DNA of 64,000 bases from Eutypella sp. D-1 (GCA_023313575.1 JAJTTP010000001.1:1240001-1304000), one strand, 5' to 3'. Positions 1 to 12,023 are shown, counted from the stretch's first letter. Made by a program: numbers and translations. The notes: a model not told the origin generated them from the sequence alone.

Positions 1-1687
1 GAAAATCTTGACCCCTGCCCCTCTCCCCCTCCCGGTTGGTGGATCTTGAGTCAGTACTACCTCTTGATAACTGACACCTTCGTACTTTACTCCGATCACA
101 AGATACCTCTCATATATAGGTTTGGCAAGTGCTAGAGCTACTAGTAGAAGACATTTAAAGAAAGACGAATGTGTTCAAACACGATAATCCAGTGGTTCCA
201 GCATATACGGTTAAACTCGGCGAAGGCGACTATTGACACGAAGGATTCTCATATCCATAACCAACCTTGCTAGGTCGCCTACCCTTAGGTTTGGTTGTGA
301 TGTTAGACCTTACACTATCGACAGTTACTAGTTCAATGGTCAGCCAATGCTACTCAAAGCGACCAACTAACGAGGACTCGGCCCGCAAGCGGCCCTTCCC
401 GTCCGTTAACCTGTGGGGGCTATCCTGTTCTACACTAATTTCTACCGGTCTTACCCGTCACTCTACTCTACCCCGAAACCGTATAGATGTTCTCGCAGCG
501 CACCGCCGCCAGATGTCCGTACCGTAGCACCGCATTCCCCCTCTCACCGCGCAAGGTTTCTCGATACGGCGCGCCTGTGCCGAGATGGTAGATCTACAGG
601 ATCTGACGTGGCTACTCCTAATATCGGCCCCAGCACCAATATGGCCGCGACGTTGGTACCAACGGCATGACTCGCTGATGCGTACGTCTCGTCTCTCATA
701 TAACGATGTTCAAATGAAAGCAGAGGAAAATCAGAGGTTCTAGACACTGTGGGTCGATGTAGGAGTCGTAAAGAAAAACTGCCGGCCAATACCAGAGACG
801 CAAATAGGTTCTTGGTGATCAAATATCATTCTTCGGGCATAAATCGGCGGGCCTCCGGTGTGCACCGTGCCGCTGATTACACCAGTAGGGAGCGTGGGAC
901 CATCAAACTCGCTGGGGCTGCCAAATTCACTGAGGTCTGGCAGCCAGACAACGACTCCGAAAACGCTTGAATATTCCATTGTACAAGCTGTTCAACCCAC
1001 AGTACTCGCTAGCCGACGCCTTCCTTAAGCCCTGTGCCTAACTAAGCTTCCGCTACAGTTTTAGCGAGATACTGAGCACGCAATGCTGCACCTCTCGTAT
1101 CTCACCTGAAATCTAGCCACGGAATAGCTTTATTGGGATTGCTGTCATTGGGTGATCAGTCCCGTTCTTTCACGAGCCGTATCCTCTCCGCCTAGGACCT
1201 GTCACGGTCTTCGGCAGCCGAGCATTGCGTCTGGGAGCTGTAGATGCTTGGGGTCTTATGGAATCACAGGGATGTTGTGAAATTGTTAGTTAAACGACGA
1301 TTATTATCCATGCTCTCGGATGCCTTGGGACATGTTTGATTCCAGTGATATTCGACAAAATAAGCAAGCTATATGAAGTAGTCGCTGATTTGATAAAAAC
1401 TGACCTGATTCGCATCCTTCTAGCAATTGCAGTAGCGTGATTGGGCGAATATCAGTCATTAAGCGACTGTTCAGTACGCATTCATACGACGACTGGATTT
1501 ATATTGATTGCCGCATCAGTCACGTTAGGGCTTCTGTATTAAAAGTTCAGGTAGAGGCAGCCAATACATTCATCATCTAGTACACTCACATACCCCAGTA
1601 CGGTACGTGCACGGCCAGAGACCGCTAGAAGGTGATGGCTTACTGTCGGGAATAGCCGGTTTCGCATCGGAAAATTGCTGACCACCA
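1..1687. other. Left-edge stretch without a recognised gene
   Basis: Only short open frames of under 100 codons occur on both strands. They overlap one another and none resembles a protein family I know. No splice-linked continuation, tRNA or repeat array is visible. The right end is the 3' flank of the dehydratase gene on the minus strand. A diverged relic could be hidden here, but nothing supports naming one. Confidence 0.5.
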
Positions 1688-3007
1688 TTACCACTCCCTC
1701 AGTTCACCACCGGGCCCAACGAACGTCGGGCTCACCCACGCCTTTGAGTCTTTTGATAGCCTTCTGACTTGCTCCTCGTCAATCTCGATGCCGAGTCCCG
1801 GCCCAGTCATAAGGTTGATATACCCGTCAGTGACCTTCCAGACCTCTGGGTTAAGCGCGTAGCTCGTGAGATCCTGGCCACCCACGTTGTAGTGAATACC
1901 GAGACTCATCTCCTGGATGGAGAAGTTAGAGCTGACGGCGTCGACCTGGACATTGGCGGCGAGGGCGATGGGGCCGAGGGGGCAGTGTGGGGCGAGGGCA
2001 ACGTCATAGGTCTCGCAGGCGGAAGCGATGCGGCGCATCTCGGAGATGCCGCCCACGTGAGAAATGTCGGGCTGGAGGATGTCGACGCACCCGGCCTCCA
2101 GGAAGGGGCGGACGTCCCACCGGCTGTGTAGCCGTTCACCTAGGGCCACAGGTACGTGCGTCCGTGCCGCGATGTCCCGGATGCCTCCGATGTTCTCGCT
2201 CAGCAGCGGCTCCTCGACGAACAGTGGCTCGTGCGGTTCCAGCTTCGCCACCAGCTGCTTCGCCATCGGCTTGTGCACCCGCCCGTGAAAATCGACCCCG
2301 GCGTCCAGTCCCAATGCCCGAACTGCCTTGACTCGCGCCACACATTCGTCCAATTTACCAGGCGAATCCAACCATCCCAAGTCTTCTGTGCCGTTCATCT
2401 TCACGGCGTTGAAACCCTGTGACTTCCGGGCCTTGCTGAAATGGCGTTAGGAAGAGTACAGAAAGAGGTGGGTGCTCCGTGCTGAGTCATGAATATGCTT
2501 ACGCTTGCTCCTCGACATCGCTCGGCCGGTCTCCGCCTATCCAGGCGTAGACCCGGAGTTTGTCCCGGACCTTACCGCCTAGCAACTGATAGACCGGAAC
2601 GTTCAGTTTCCTGGCTGCACCGGGTTAGAGACACTGGTATACTCAAGCTACAACGGGGTAAGAATCAACCTTTCAAGTCCCAAAGCGCAATGTCAATTCC
2701 CGATAGGGCGCTCATCAGAACGGGACCGCCCCGGTAAAAGCCGCCTCGATATGACAGCTGCCATATGTGTTCTATGTCACTAGGGTACGATTAGGCGACG
2801 CACAGATAGACTTGACAAGGTAGGGACTTACTCGGCCTCGAATCCTATGTAGCGCTCAGCCCAGGCGTCAAGACACCCTTCCACAGCCTGAGTATGGCCT
2901 TCGAGCGAAGCCTCTCCCCATCCTTGATTGCCCTCCTCGTCTGTGATCTTGACGAAGAGCCAGCGTGGCGGTACCCGGAAGTACTCGATCTTAGCTATTT
3001 TCCCCAT
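1688..3007 (-). CDS. D-galactonate dehydratase-like enzyme (enolase superfamily)
   Basis: Four exons are read on the minus strand: 3007-2832, 2779-2670, 2614-2503 and 2435-1688. They join in frame to 381 aa, almost exactly the 382 aa usual for bacterial-type D-galactonate dehydratase. The ATG at 3007 opens [20 protein letters not shown]. The capping domain is followed by a mandelate-racemase type barrel. Visible catalytic and metal-site signatures are VDFHGRVH (Asp-x-His), FVEEP (Glu), [10 protein letters not shown] (Glu), LAPHCPLGP (His) and IQEMS (Glu), in the family order. The family removes water from an aldonate to give a 2-keto-3-deoxy sugar acid in the cytosol. The substrate (galactonate or another aldonate) is inferred from family resemblance only. 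The neighbour is a protease gene, so there is no pathway context. Confidence 0.88.
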
Positions 3008-4056
3008 AACTTGAATGGATTTCAGAAAAGCCTATGTTGAAAGAAGCAGTAGAGTCTGCAAAGATCTGGATGCTGAGGCACCAGGAAGAGTTCGCAAGGT
3101 CTCGTGGCGATGTCGGGGGATCTTTACGCGAGAGTGCGGGGATGATTGGAGGACGGTTTGCTTTAGTATGATCTTAGATCGCTTGAGCGGGGACCCCTTG
3201 AAAGTGCGGAGAACCGCACAGAGGCATTACGTGTATAGCTCTGGGCAAGCTGATTACAGATCAATCAAATCAATCGAGGACTCGATCAAAGTTAATTAGG
3301 TCTTAGATTTTGATGCCATGGTGTTTTAGGAATTCCGTAGGTAGTTGGGTCAAGGTAGTTTAGTCAAGTCGCAAAGCTATGTGAAGTATAGCTTGGCCCT
3401 CAAATTAAGGATCTTTGCCAGGAAGGTGGGTTGGATATATATAAGTGAAATAAAGTAAGTAATTAGTGGATACGTTGCAGGCGATAATTCCCGGTCACCA
3501 GATGTGTCTCCCATAGTTATTAATATAGGGGTAAGGGAAATCGAGTCCACAGGGTAATAGGGGCTAGGTCTAAAAAGAAAGTTTCGTGTAGGCTCACAGA
3601 AGTACCGAATAGCTTAGTGATGAATACGACATAGCTGCCATTGGTATTTAACCATGCAATCACGGAGTCCACGTGGACGGGTGAAGTGATGTCAGGGTCA
3701 AGTTGGACCCTCGCGCAGTAAAAGGAGTGTATGTTGTCTAAGACACAGCTAGAGAAACAGCTTACCTAGCAAGCCTAGATGGCGTGAGCGAAGATATGGA
3801 TGAAAGCAAGACCATTTGCAATACGCTCCTCTCCTAAAGTGACGGCTAGTCCATAGCTAGATTTGATTAGACTGTACGATATTGCGAAAGAAATACTGCC
3901 TTCAACTATCCAAGATGATCTCCTCCCATCTTTATCCTGAACAACTTTACGCCCCAGCAGAATTAGCTTAGCCTTAAGCGTCTCGATCAGGTCACTGGTT
4001 TGACCGATACACATCTTCCTCTGCACAAACTAAAGGCAGATGGTATCCGAGTTCCT
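3008..4056. other. Intergenic: promoter of the dehydratase, 3' flank of the metalloprotease
   Basis: This 1.05 kb separates two minus-strand genes, so it holds the upstream region of the dehydratase and the 3' end of the protease. A plus-strand open frame at 3015-3299 looks like chance. There is no repeat or RNA gene that I can see. Confidence 0.5.
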
Positions 4057-5256
4057 TCACTGGAAGCTGGCGCGGTAAGTGTCCCAGTAGCTGTACATGC
4101 GATCGACCTGACCAGCGGTAAATTCCTCGTAGCACGAGTCGACAGTGTAATCCATGTAATTATGGATAGGATCCACGCCAGCACTGGGGCAAGTGTCCCG
4201 GCCGATGGGACAACCTGAGGCCTCACTGGCCTCCGCCGGCGTGTCGGAGACATAGTCACCATTGCCGTTGCAGCCACCCTCTGTGCAGCGAATTCGCCCG
4301 TCTATTAGCATCATATGCAGAATTCCTTGGATGCGGTTACATAGTCCTGTCTTGGTATCACTTACCGAAGGTGTGATATAAGCCGAACCAGTGACCCGAC
4401 TCATGGACGGCGGTCAGGCCCTCGTCGTAGCCTGTCTCGTCGCCGCCGGGAACAGTCGAGGACAGGACGGTGCAGCCATCATAGTAGAAGTCCGTGGACC
4501 CCGTATTGGTTGTCGTTGGGAAGTAGCAGTAGCCTAGGTAATCCATTGATCTGACGAAGCTATGTGATGTAAGTACGCTTGGTCTTTTTACCTCTTAATC
4601 ATGGATTTCTCGGATACATACTGCGCAGCGGTAAGTAAGGGACATAACAAACACTCGAGAGAGATGGCTTATTAAAACGAAAGAAAGAATCAGGTCAGCG
4701 CGAATTGAAGGAGCTGTTTCTCTACGCACCTATATGTTGAGGTCGGCATATGTGCCCTTGCGTAGAGATCTCTTCATCGTCAGCTCGGAACCGTCCGCTG
4801 CCCAGCCTGAGTTTATCGTCCAGTCCGCGCCGGCCTGGGTGAACTGGATGTTATACGGCGCATAACGCTCGTTCATGGCGTCGAGCTGGCTAGAAAGCGC
4901 CGCGGTCTATGCGAGGGGGAGGAAGCGGCAGCAACGTCAGTACACGCAGGTACCTATAGCATGACCTTCTTCACCCCTATCCGAGGGGCACCGGCAATTC
5001 CCCTATCTTGACTTACGCTCAGATAACCGCCACTTGCGGAGTTCGATGATGCCAGTACATGGAAGTACACGTTGATATTTATCGAGGCCCTCTGGGCGGA
5101 GGTAGAGTTGCCGGCGATGCGTGCGGCTTCCTCCTGCGCCGCGAAGAGCTTGGACACCTCGATCTGCTCAGTAGTGGGACTCGGAGCTCCGCAAGAACGC
5201 TGCGCAGCCGCGCTGGATGCGGCAAGGCCCGCAAGGAGGGCCGTCTTGATCTGCAT
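4057..5256 (-). pseudogene. Secreted M43B metalloprotease, broken by one extra base
   Basis: Exons are 5256-5017, 4906 to about 4731, 4559-4366 and 4280-4057. Joined with one base omitted they make about 277 aa, the normal size for fungal MEP1-like pappalysin-family (M43B) proteases. The start MQIKTALLAGLAASSAAAQ is a clear signal peptide. The zinc motif [11 protein letters not shown] is intact in exon 3, and the Met-turn region reads NYMDY in exon 4. At the end of exon 2 the frame reads into TAG (4732-4730) immediately before the only GT donor (4729). If that donor is used, the coding length is no longer a multiple of three and the protein stops near residue 139, before the catalytic domain. 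A one-base insertion, a sequencing error or a non-canonical splice would each explain it. An upstream ATG at 5298 gives a worse signal peptide. Confidence 0.75.
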
Positions 5257-6933
5257 ATCGCCTGCCAACTTGTCCCTATGCGGAGCTGTATACAACACAG
5301 GACCCTAACGGTGTCGCTATAAGTTAAACTAATTGTGCCTCGACGAAGCTGGATAGAGGATAGTATCCCGACATGTCCATGATCGACGGGCGATTCATAT
5401 AGTGGTCTCTTATAGTTATTTCCAGGACTGAGAGATCCACACCAACAAGTTCCATCCTGCCTATGCCCGGCCTGTTTGTGGAAGGTGATACTCGGCTTCC
5501 TGAGCTGTAGGATAGGCTCGAACTAGTGAATCCCGAGGCCTTATCTATAGGGCCCCTTATATTAACCTTCCTGTTACGACATATGTCCTATGGTCCTTGG
5601 TCGTATGAGCCCCCATGCCTTTCGATGTGGCTGCCGTCGTCGGCCGCATGAAAAACAGCAAGAACCATGTAGTTGGCTGCCCTGAACACGCGCTCATTTC
5701 TGCTCTATAGCATCTAATAGATAGACTTGCATGACGGGTACGGCGAAAAAGTCCTACATGGAAAGAACCAGGCTGTCTAAAGCGAGGCGTGCCTAAGGTA
5801 TCGAGCAAAGCACGACAAAGAGCGAGGGTTAAAACTCCATTCGCATAGGCTCGTAACTACGGGGTATTGTTCCTGGTCCGTAACGGAACGTCGTTATACG
5901 CTTGTGTGGTATTCGGGGCTATTGCCATTTGAGCCTATTCTTTATGAAGCCACCTCCTGTATGTCGCCGTTTGATATATAGTATATATAGCACGCAACTA
6001 GTGCATGCGTTCTAAGGGTTGGAGGCCGGGTCTAGGGAGGCCCCAGTCACACGGTCCGAGATCTTACCCCGGGGGCGATCTCATAGGTGCATCTTCTCCG
6101 GGAGAACCAAATGCAACAGTACCATGCTCCCTCCGCCCCATGCTTATCAAGAGCCGTGTGCCAAGACATGCGCTGCAACGCATATATCATATCACACGGT
6201 GAACCCTTTTTATCAACCTCCCTAATCCAGCTACCACCTTCATCCAAGTTATAGTGAGGTGGAAAGAGATAAGGAGGCCTAGATCAAGGGGCGTTGGAAT
6301 TGCGCCACTTTCCTGAGTATGTTCGGAGAACGGCGAACACTGACCGAGTCGCTTTCCTCTCCGAATATCTGTCATGGTAGATAAGGTATCACGCGCCCGT
6401 GCCATGTATATAATCTTTAGTTCCATTACCTCCAATGCTACTGTACTGCGTCGGTGATATCCATCTTGACTAGGGTGCCACCATAGAGATAGGATAGCCT
6501 AGGCATGAAAATAAGTACCTAGAAGAGGTTGTCTTCGGAAAGGAAAGTGGCGAAAGTTGTGGTGGAATAATCAGCTGGTAGTGTGGTGCCCTGTTCACAA
6601 TCCGTTATGAAAAGTAAATCGGTGGAAGTTCATAGCTACGCTCAACGCCTAGTTATGCATGGTCAGGAGTCACTGAATTGAAGAAAGCCCTCGAGCTAGC
6701 GATATCTTCGAAGGTATATCTAGCATCATCTGGAAGTTCGTTACTGCGTTACTAACCGGCCGCAACTAGTTACCTAAAGCTTTGACTGAGCTGATCAAAA
6801 ATGTCACCTTTCTGGGAACTAACTTGGGATAACAGTTTTCTCGTCTACGTCGTAAACATCGTCTTTTCTATCGTGACTACTTGCGCGGAATTAAATATCT
6901 TTTTTCGCGAAATCTCGGGTAGCAATGCTCCGG
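5257..6933. other. Intergenic, no gene seen
   Basis: This 1.7 kb between two minus-strand genes contains the upstream region of the metalloprotease and the 3' flank of the AIG1-like gene. The open frames are all below 90 codons, overlap on both strands and resemble nothing. No obvious tandem repeat or hairpin is present. Confidence 0.5.
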
Positions 6934-8060
6934 TCACTTGTCCTTGAACACAGTCCGCGACCCGAGGGGTATGCCCGTCTCCGGGTCCAGGTCCGGGAGT
7001 ACTGGCTTCACCATCTCCGCCCCTTCACCAACTCCCCCGCACGTGCCCACAGCGGCGGCGCTACCGGCCTCGTCCCCAGCGGCGAACTTCCCCCTGAGAC
7101 CGAGCTTCTCCTCTGTGACCCACTTACGGACCCAGAGGAGGGCCCATACGACGCCGAAGATGACAAGGACGGCGGCCAGGATGCCGAAGGCGTAAGCGGT
7201 GACGCCACGACTGCCGCCGGAGGTCTCGCCAGGGTTGAGGAAGGGGTAGACATACCAGCCCTGGGCCGCGTAGGTGACGTAGGCGAGGGCGAGGTAGAGG
7301 CCGAGTAGGACGACGACCCACAAGAGGTGGATCGGCGGCGCGGGGGCGGTGCGGGGCACCAGCACTTCAAAAAGTGCGAAGACGGAGTTCATGGCGTGCT
7401 GCGAGGCATTACTCCAAGCTGCATAGGCGTTCGGGAAGCCACCCACTTCGCCGAATGACGTTGGGTACAGTACCGCCCAATAAACTATAGTCACGAGCAG
7501 TGGATAAGTCGTGACGGTGGTGTAAAGAAGGGCGTGAAGCGCTTGCAAGGGTCGCGGAAGGCGGTTTAGGAGGGGCGTGCCCGTGCCGCTCAGAATGTAG
7601 GTGAGGGTATGCACAGAAGCGACGAGCAAGTAGAAGGCAAGACCCCAGTACGTCAAGACGGTGAAAAATGAGAACGAGGCCTTGGTTGTCGCGCAGCGAT
7701 CGTCGCTACTGCTGGTTGGGGTGTCCGAAGCGGAAGGGACGTCGTCGGTGTCAGTGGTGTTCGAGCCGAGGCCCCCAACGGCGGCGGTGCTAGCGGCTTG
7801 CGTGCAGCCCCAGGCAATGTTGAAGAAGAGCGTCGCGAACGCATAGAGGCTCTGATGTTCGCAGATTAGCAAGCTTGTTAGCATTCTAGAGTAGATAGAG
7901 AGATCTAATGCGCCTCAAAAACAGAAATCCTCACAAAAAGAGCCCGGAGCGCGAAGAGCACCCACGGGGATAGAATCCAAGATGTTTCGAATCGATGCAT
8001 TGGATCCCAGGGATCGCGCCCGAAAGTGAGGGCCCGAGGTAACATCTTGGGGAACTTCAT
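6934..8060 (-). CDS. FAR-17a/AIG1-like multi-pass membrane protein
   Basis: Two exons, 8060-7935 and 7851-6934, with an 83 nt intron starting GTGAGG, give 347 aa. The junction reads PWVLFALRALF then SLYAFATLFFNIAW, one continuous hydrophobic segment, which fixes the acceptor. About six membrane segments are visible, including stretches around FFTVLTYWGLAFYLLVA, LLYTTVTTYPLLVTIVYWAV, HLLWVVVLLGLYLALAYV and TAYAFGILAAVLVIFGVVWA. A charged cytosolic tail follows. An acidic Ser/Thr-rich loop near residues 70-90 is probably lumenal. The pattern matches the fungal proteins usually annotated as FAR-17a/AIG1-like. Animal AIG1 proteins are intramembrane hydrolases of hydroxy-fatty-acid esters, but whether this distant fungal group does the same is unknown. 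Confidence is high that the gene is real and moderate for the family name. Confidence 0.75.
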
Positions 8061-9073
8061 GGGCTAATTGTGTCAAACGGGCCTATCATTATCGAAGCAA
8101 CCAACCATAAGCTTCCGTTCACTTATGACTTGCCAGATCGATAAACATGAGTCCAATCTCCAGATGAGTTTCCATGAAGGTAGTAAAAAAGAAGGGAAGC
8201 TTATACTTCTCGGCTGAGGAATGAAAGAACTTGACCTTCACTAACGAACGAAATATTCTTGAGTCGTCTCGGCCGGCGCTAACCTGACTGTAGCATTGCC
8301 CCGTTAGTGAGTCCTACGTTGTAATATCCTTCCCTTGCAGGTTTCGACGATATGGGCTTAGTTCAGTTGCACGACGTCCCCTATTTAGGTAACATTTCTA
8401 TATCCAGCCTCAGAAGCTATCAGTTTCGTAATTGCGTTGCTGTGGCCTGGTTTTGCTGCTGCTGTTGGTTCAGGCACAGCCCCAACGGGTACGAAAATCT
8501 GCAGGTGTGACCTTCTGGCTTAGCACAGTCTTGTCTCATATTTGGACCACGAAAACAGGGAGGGAGATTGGGGGTTAGTTGGGGCAGCACGAACAAAGGA
8601 AAGATAGAGGCAATTTATTCTTCTTCTTTTTTTTAAAAAAAAATAAAAAATAATTAAAACCTTAAAACAGGAAATCTGCGACATGGCTGTCGGACTGAAC
8701 TTTCCGTTATATCGGATGACTTGAGACGCCCTCAATATTAGATCCTTGGCGCACCCTGTTCTGGTGCTAATACTTAAATCGTCAACACTGATGGCGACAA
8801 CATCTTCTGTAGACGAGAAGTTGTTATAGAACCACGGAATGCTCTACGGCGCACAATGAAAAAGATCAGATACGTATATAGGTATAGACATTACACTCTT
8901 TTAACTTTTATCGTTATATGTAAACTACAAAGAAAAATAGGCAAAAAGAGACGATTGCTAAAACACCTAGTCATGCATGATAGAAGCACTTCCTGAACCA
9001 GTTACTCCGTACTAGCTTGGAAGTTGACGACACCCACTCACTCAATCACTTACTTTGCCTTCTAGTAAGGAGC
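8061..9073. other. Intergenic with an AT-rich tract
   Basis: This is the upstream region of the membrane-protein gene and the 3' flank of the amidoligase gene, both on the minus strand. An AT-rich low-complexity tract of T-runs followed by A-runs lies at about 8621-8661. No gene is seen. Confidence 0.5.
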
Positions 9074-10666
9074 CTACTCAAATTGCAAATTCCATTCTAC
9101 TCTGTTCTGCGCAAGCCTTCGCTCCGCAACCTTCGCTTCGGGGAAGAGCCCCAGGTCCTCAAGCAAGTCGATGATGTCGTAGCCGGTGCGCTGGGCGCAG
9201 CGAGACAGAACTTCGATGTAGCGGATGACGGGTGCCTGGATGGCGAAGCGGACGAGGCCAGCACAAATCCGCGCCCATGTTGCTACCCACTCGCTGTCGA
9301 GGCTGGGACTGCCGAGGCGAAATTCTATGGTTCGCTTAGTGCCGAGTTCGTCGCCCGTTAGCAATTCTGCGCAATTGTACGAAGAGAAGTTAATGCTGGG
9401 TTTTTGATAATTTTCTAAAGACAGCAGCGCTTCGACCTCACAGCTACTGATCGTCCCAAAAATTCTCCGAGTAGCCTCAAAAACCGAGACTTGGCCCCGC
9501 GCTCGATCTCTGCTGTGTATGCGACTCCCCGTTTCTTCACGGAGGCGCTCCCGCTGTTCTTTAACTTCTTCGTCCGTGAAGCGAGGACGAGGCGTCGCTA
9601 TCCTCTGTAGGGTGCGGACGCGCGGGGGTTGGTAAGTAGTGGTGGCAGCAGCCGCAGTAATAGCAGTGGACGCAGAACGGACCCTTTGTTCAATGATTCT
9701 ATGTATGGAGTCATTGTCTGACAAGGCCGGACGCTCGACTACAACATTTGGCTCGTTATCCCACTCGAGTCCGAAGATGTAGGGCTCGTAGTGGCCGGGC
9801 CTCCTTGTGCGCTTAAACGCCTCGACCGTCGCCCGGTCACGGTGTAGCCCGCGCCAAGACATGGGCTCCTCGCCGTGTCGGAGCCCCGCCCCTTGGTAAT
9901 CTCGACACTCTGTAGAGTACGCCCGATTTCCGGAGAAGGGGAACGTTTCATCGTGCCGTGGTATGACCTCGGCCTGAATTGCGAGTCTGCTATACTCGCT
10001 GATTGGGCGACAGTAGTGGTTGACAAGACGTAGTGGGTGATGAAGCGTAAATAAAAACGGATCGGCGGCGAAGCAGAGTGCACCGAGGCGCTGGATCATG
10101 TTGAGAGGTAGACGCTCTCGGGCCTGTCCGATGTGAACGTGTACTGAGCAGGTCTGATTAATGCGTATGCGATACGTGGAGGTGACGACATCTATAACAT
10201 ACCGAAGGATCTCGAACGCATTTGCCCCGCCTCGCCTCTCCTCGGAGGCTATCTCGACGGGGCTCTGTATTTCGAGTGGGACCCAGTGAATATTAGCCTG
10301 ACCATCGACATCGGTTGATTCGTATCCGAGTTTGTCGCCTGGACGGACCGACGCATCCTCCTCGACTTCCCAATAAGCATAACCGCCAAGGGGATCGGTC
10401 GGTTCGGCGTCCTGCTTCACGAGCGTCGATCCGAGGCCTAACGAGTCTATGGTGTCTTGGACTGCCCGGTATACCTTATCAGATGCGCAAATGGATGTAT
10501 CGCCAAAAAGATCTTCCCGCTTCACCCGGAATGGCGGTGGGAGATTTGGTATATGCCCGTGGGGGTCCTCCTGGTCGTCGAATAACCAGGGCGTGAGGCA
10601 CTCGATCTCTACCCCGAATGTGATGATAGGGGCCGAATCTTGGGAGTCGGCGGTTGTCGCGGCCAT
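9074..10666 (-). CDS. Putative amidoligase (fungal, Amidoligase_2 type)
   Basis: A single exon of 530 aa. The ATG at 10666 is chosen because the frame further upstream begins only with a GTG. The N-terminus carries the family hallmark ITFGVEIECLTPWL near residues 14-27, the first strand of a glutamine-synthetase/ATP-grasp-like fold. Further family-like blocks are CSVHVHIGQARERLPL, FAADPFLFTLHHPLR and, near the C-terminus, TIEFRLGSPSLDSEWVATW. A low-complexity Arg/Thr-rich insert (near residues 335-385) lies between the halves. Members of this superfamily are predicted to form or exchange amide bonds with ATP, and for the fungal group no substrate is established to my knowledge. There is no signal peptide, so it is probably cytosolic. 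No partner gene such as a peptidase or ligase stands beside it. Confidence 0.8.
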   Translation of the reverse strand: MAATTADSQDSAPIITFGVEIECLTPWLFDDQEDPHGHIPNLPPPFRVKREDLFGDTSICASDKVYRAVQDTIDSLGLGSTLVKQDAEPTDPLGGYAYWEVEEDASVRPGDKLGYESTDVDGQANIHWVPLEIQSPVEIASEERRGGANAFEILRYVIDVVTSTYRIRINQTCSVHVHIGQARERLPLNMIQRLGALCFAADPFLFTLHHPLRLVNHYCRPISEYSRLAIQAEVIPRHDETFPFSGNRAYSTECRDYQGAGLRHGEEPMSWRGLHRDRATVEAFKRTRRPGHYEPYIFGLEWDNEPNVVVERPALSDNDSIHRIIEQRVRSASTAITAAAATTTYQPPRVRTLQRIATPRPRFTDEEVKEQRERLREETGSRIHSRDRARGQVSVFEATRRIFGTISSCEVEALLSLENYQKPSINFSSYNCAELLTGDELGTKRTIEFRLGSPSLDSEWVATWARICAGLVRFAIQAPVIRYIEVLSRCAQRTGYDIIDLLEDLGLFPEAKVAERRLAQNRVEWNLQFE

Positions 10667-11242
10667 TACGAGAGTATTGCTGATAATCTTAAAGAATAAT
10701 TGGTGAGAGCTCGCCACAGGTTGTGCTGAGTTATTTGAGCGGTCGTCATATCTCCAACTGAACCGGTTCTTTCAGTGCGCTATGTACCCCATTATATATC
10801 AGGTGAACATGTTTTGAACACCGCTCCTGTTCCATCATAGTCGAATTGTGCAAACAATGGCTATCACAAGCAGCTGTATAGCTAATTAGTACCGTAACGG
10901 GAAATAAACATCTGGAACAATTCGGTCAAAATATGGTACGTCTAGCTTTCGCAAAGTGATGCAGATATAGTAGCTCCCTCGAGCTTTAAGGTGAGTCGAC
11001 TACGCTCGGCTCTTTGCATACATACTTAGGTAACTATCTTAAGTCGAATCAGAGCAGGTATCTTGACCCGTAACCCAAACACAATATCCGTCGCAGAACT
11101 CCAAGTGGTATACCTACAATACAAATTCCTTCTCCATTGAAAACGCCACTGCATGTAACGAAATGAACGAAATGAACGAAATGAAGTTCCTGCGCCTGGT
11201 CCCGGACGTTGGTGGGGAAAGTATGCAGTCCGAACAGACAGA

Positions 11243-11665
11243 TCATCGTAGGATTCTCTGAATGCCCTCATTAGCTTTAGGATGCTTATAGGACCAGTTA
11301 TATGAGGTCCTTACATGTCTTGCGGCATTAGCTGAGGGTACCATGCTGCGGGGCTGTGACTGTGAGCGCTTCGTTGCCTGGTGGACCAGAAATGAACCTC
11401 TCGTGCTGCGCATCTTCATGTTAAAGGCCAAGCTCGCCAGCGCGGCAGCCGTTGGTGACGACGAATACCGATTGACTCTCCGGGGAGGTGGAGGAAGCGT
11501 ACGCTGGGCGCGCTGAAGTGAATCCCGGTGCTGTATTATGTCGCGAGCGTCATCGTGCGGCAGGGACGCTTTACTAAATGTTCTTTGTTTTGGATACAGG
11601 CCCTTAGCCTCCTCGGGCAACTTGGAGCTCTCGTATGGATACGATACCAAGTACATGTGTTCCAT
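11243..11665 (-). CDS. Weak hypothetical ORF, 140 aa
   Basis: An ATG-initiated frame of 140 codons is rich in Ser, Arg and Pro, with no domain, signal peptide or membrane segment that I can recognise. It is the longest open frame in a 3.2 kb gap and has no clear intron-linked extension. It could be a small lineage-specific gene or chance, and the sequence alone does not decide. Confidence 0.2.
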   Translation of the reverse strand: MEHMYLVSYPYESSKLPEEAKGLYPKQRTFSKASLPHDDARDIIQHRDSLQRAQRTLPPPPRRVNRYSSSPTAAALASLAFNMKMRSTRGSFLVHQATKRSQSQPRSMVPSANAARHVRTSYNWSYKHPKANEGIQRILR

Positions 11666-11992
11666 GGCGCATGCGATGGCGTGTCGTAGGTAGTTTTGAA
11701 GGCGATGGAAAATGGTATGTATTGTAGAGAAAATTGATGTGACTCTTACGTAGCCTCCTTAGTTGACTGGAAAGGTAGTAGAATACCAGGCAAGCCAGCT
11801 TCTGTTCCGCTCTAGTTGCGGCTCGTGGGTGGGGAATGGTATTAAATACCGGGCAGGGTGTGACACGATATGGCCGACACGTGGATTTCAATTCATACTT
11901 GCACCGAATCATTTTCCCCTTCGAAACATAAAACAGACTGGTAAACTAGGTACATGTTTGAGGCCGAGTTTCTGGAACAAACATCAACGAGC

Positions 11993-12023
11993 GGGGGGGG
12001 GGGGGGGGGAGGGGGGAGGGGGG
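11993..12023. repeat. G-rich homopolymer tract (G17-A-G6-A-G6)
   Basis: Three G runs separated by single A residues on the plus strand could form a quadruplex. The tract lies in intergenic DNA far from either neighbour's start codon. Confidence 0.9.

Noticed and set aside
3015..3299. 94-codon plus-strand frame in the dehydratase upstream region
   Set aside because: It lies in the promoter region of the opposite gene and shows no recognisable protein features.
10667..10717. N-terminal extension of the amidoligase
   Set aside because: It depends on a GTG start; a proper ATG lies just before the conserved block.
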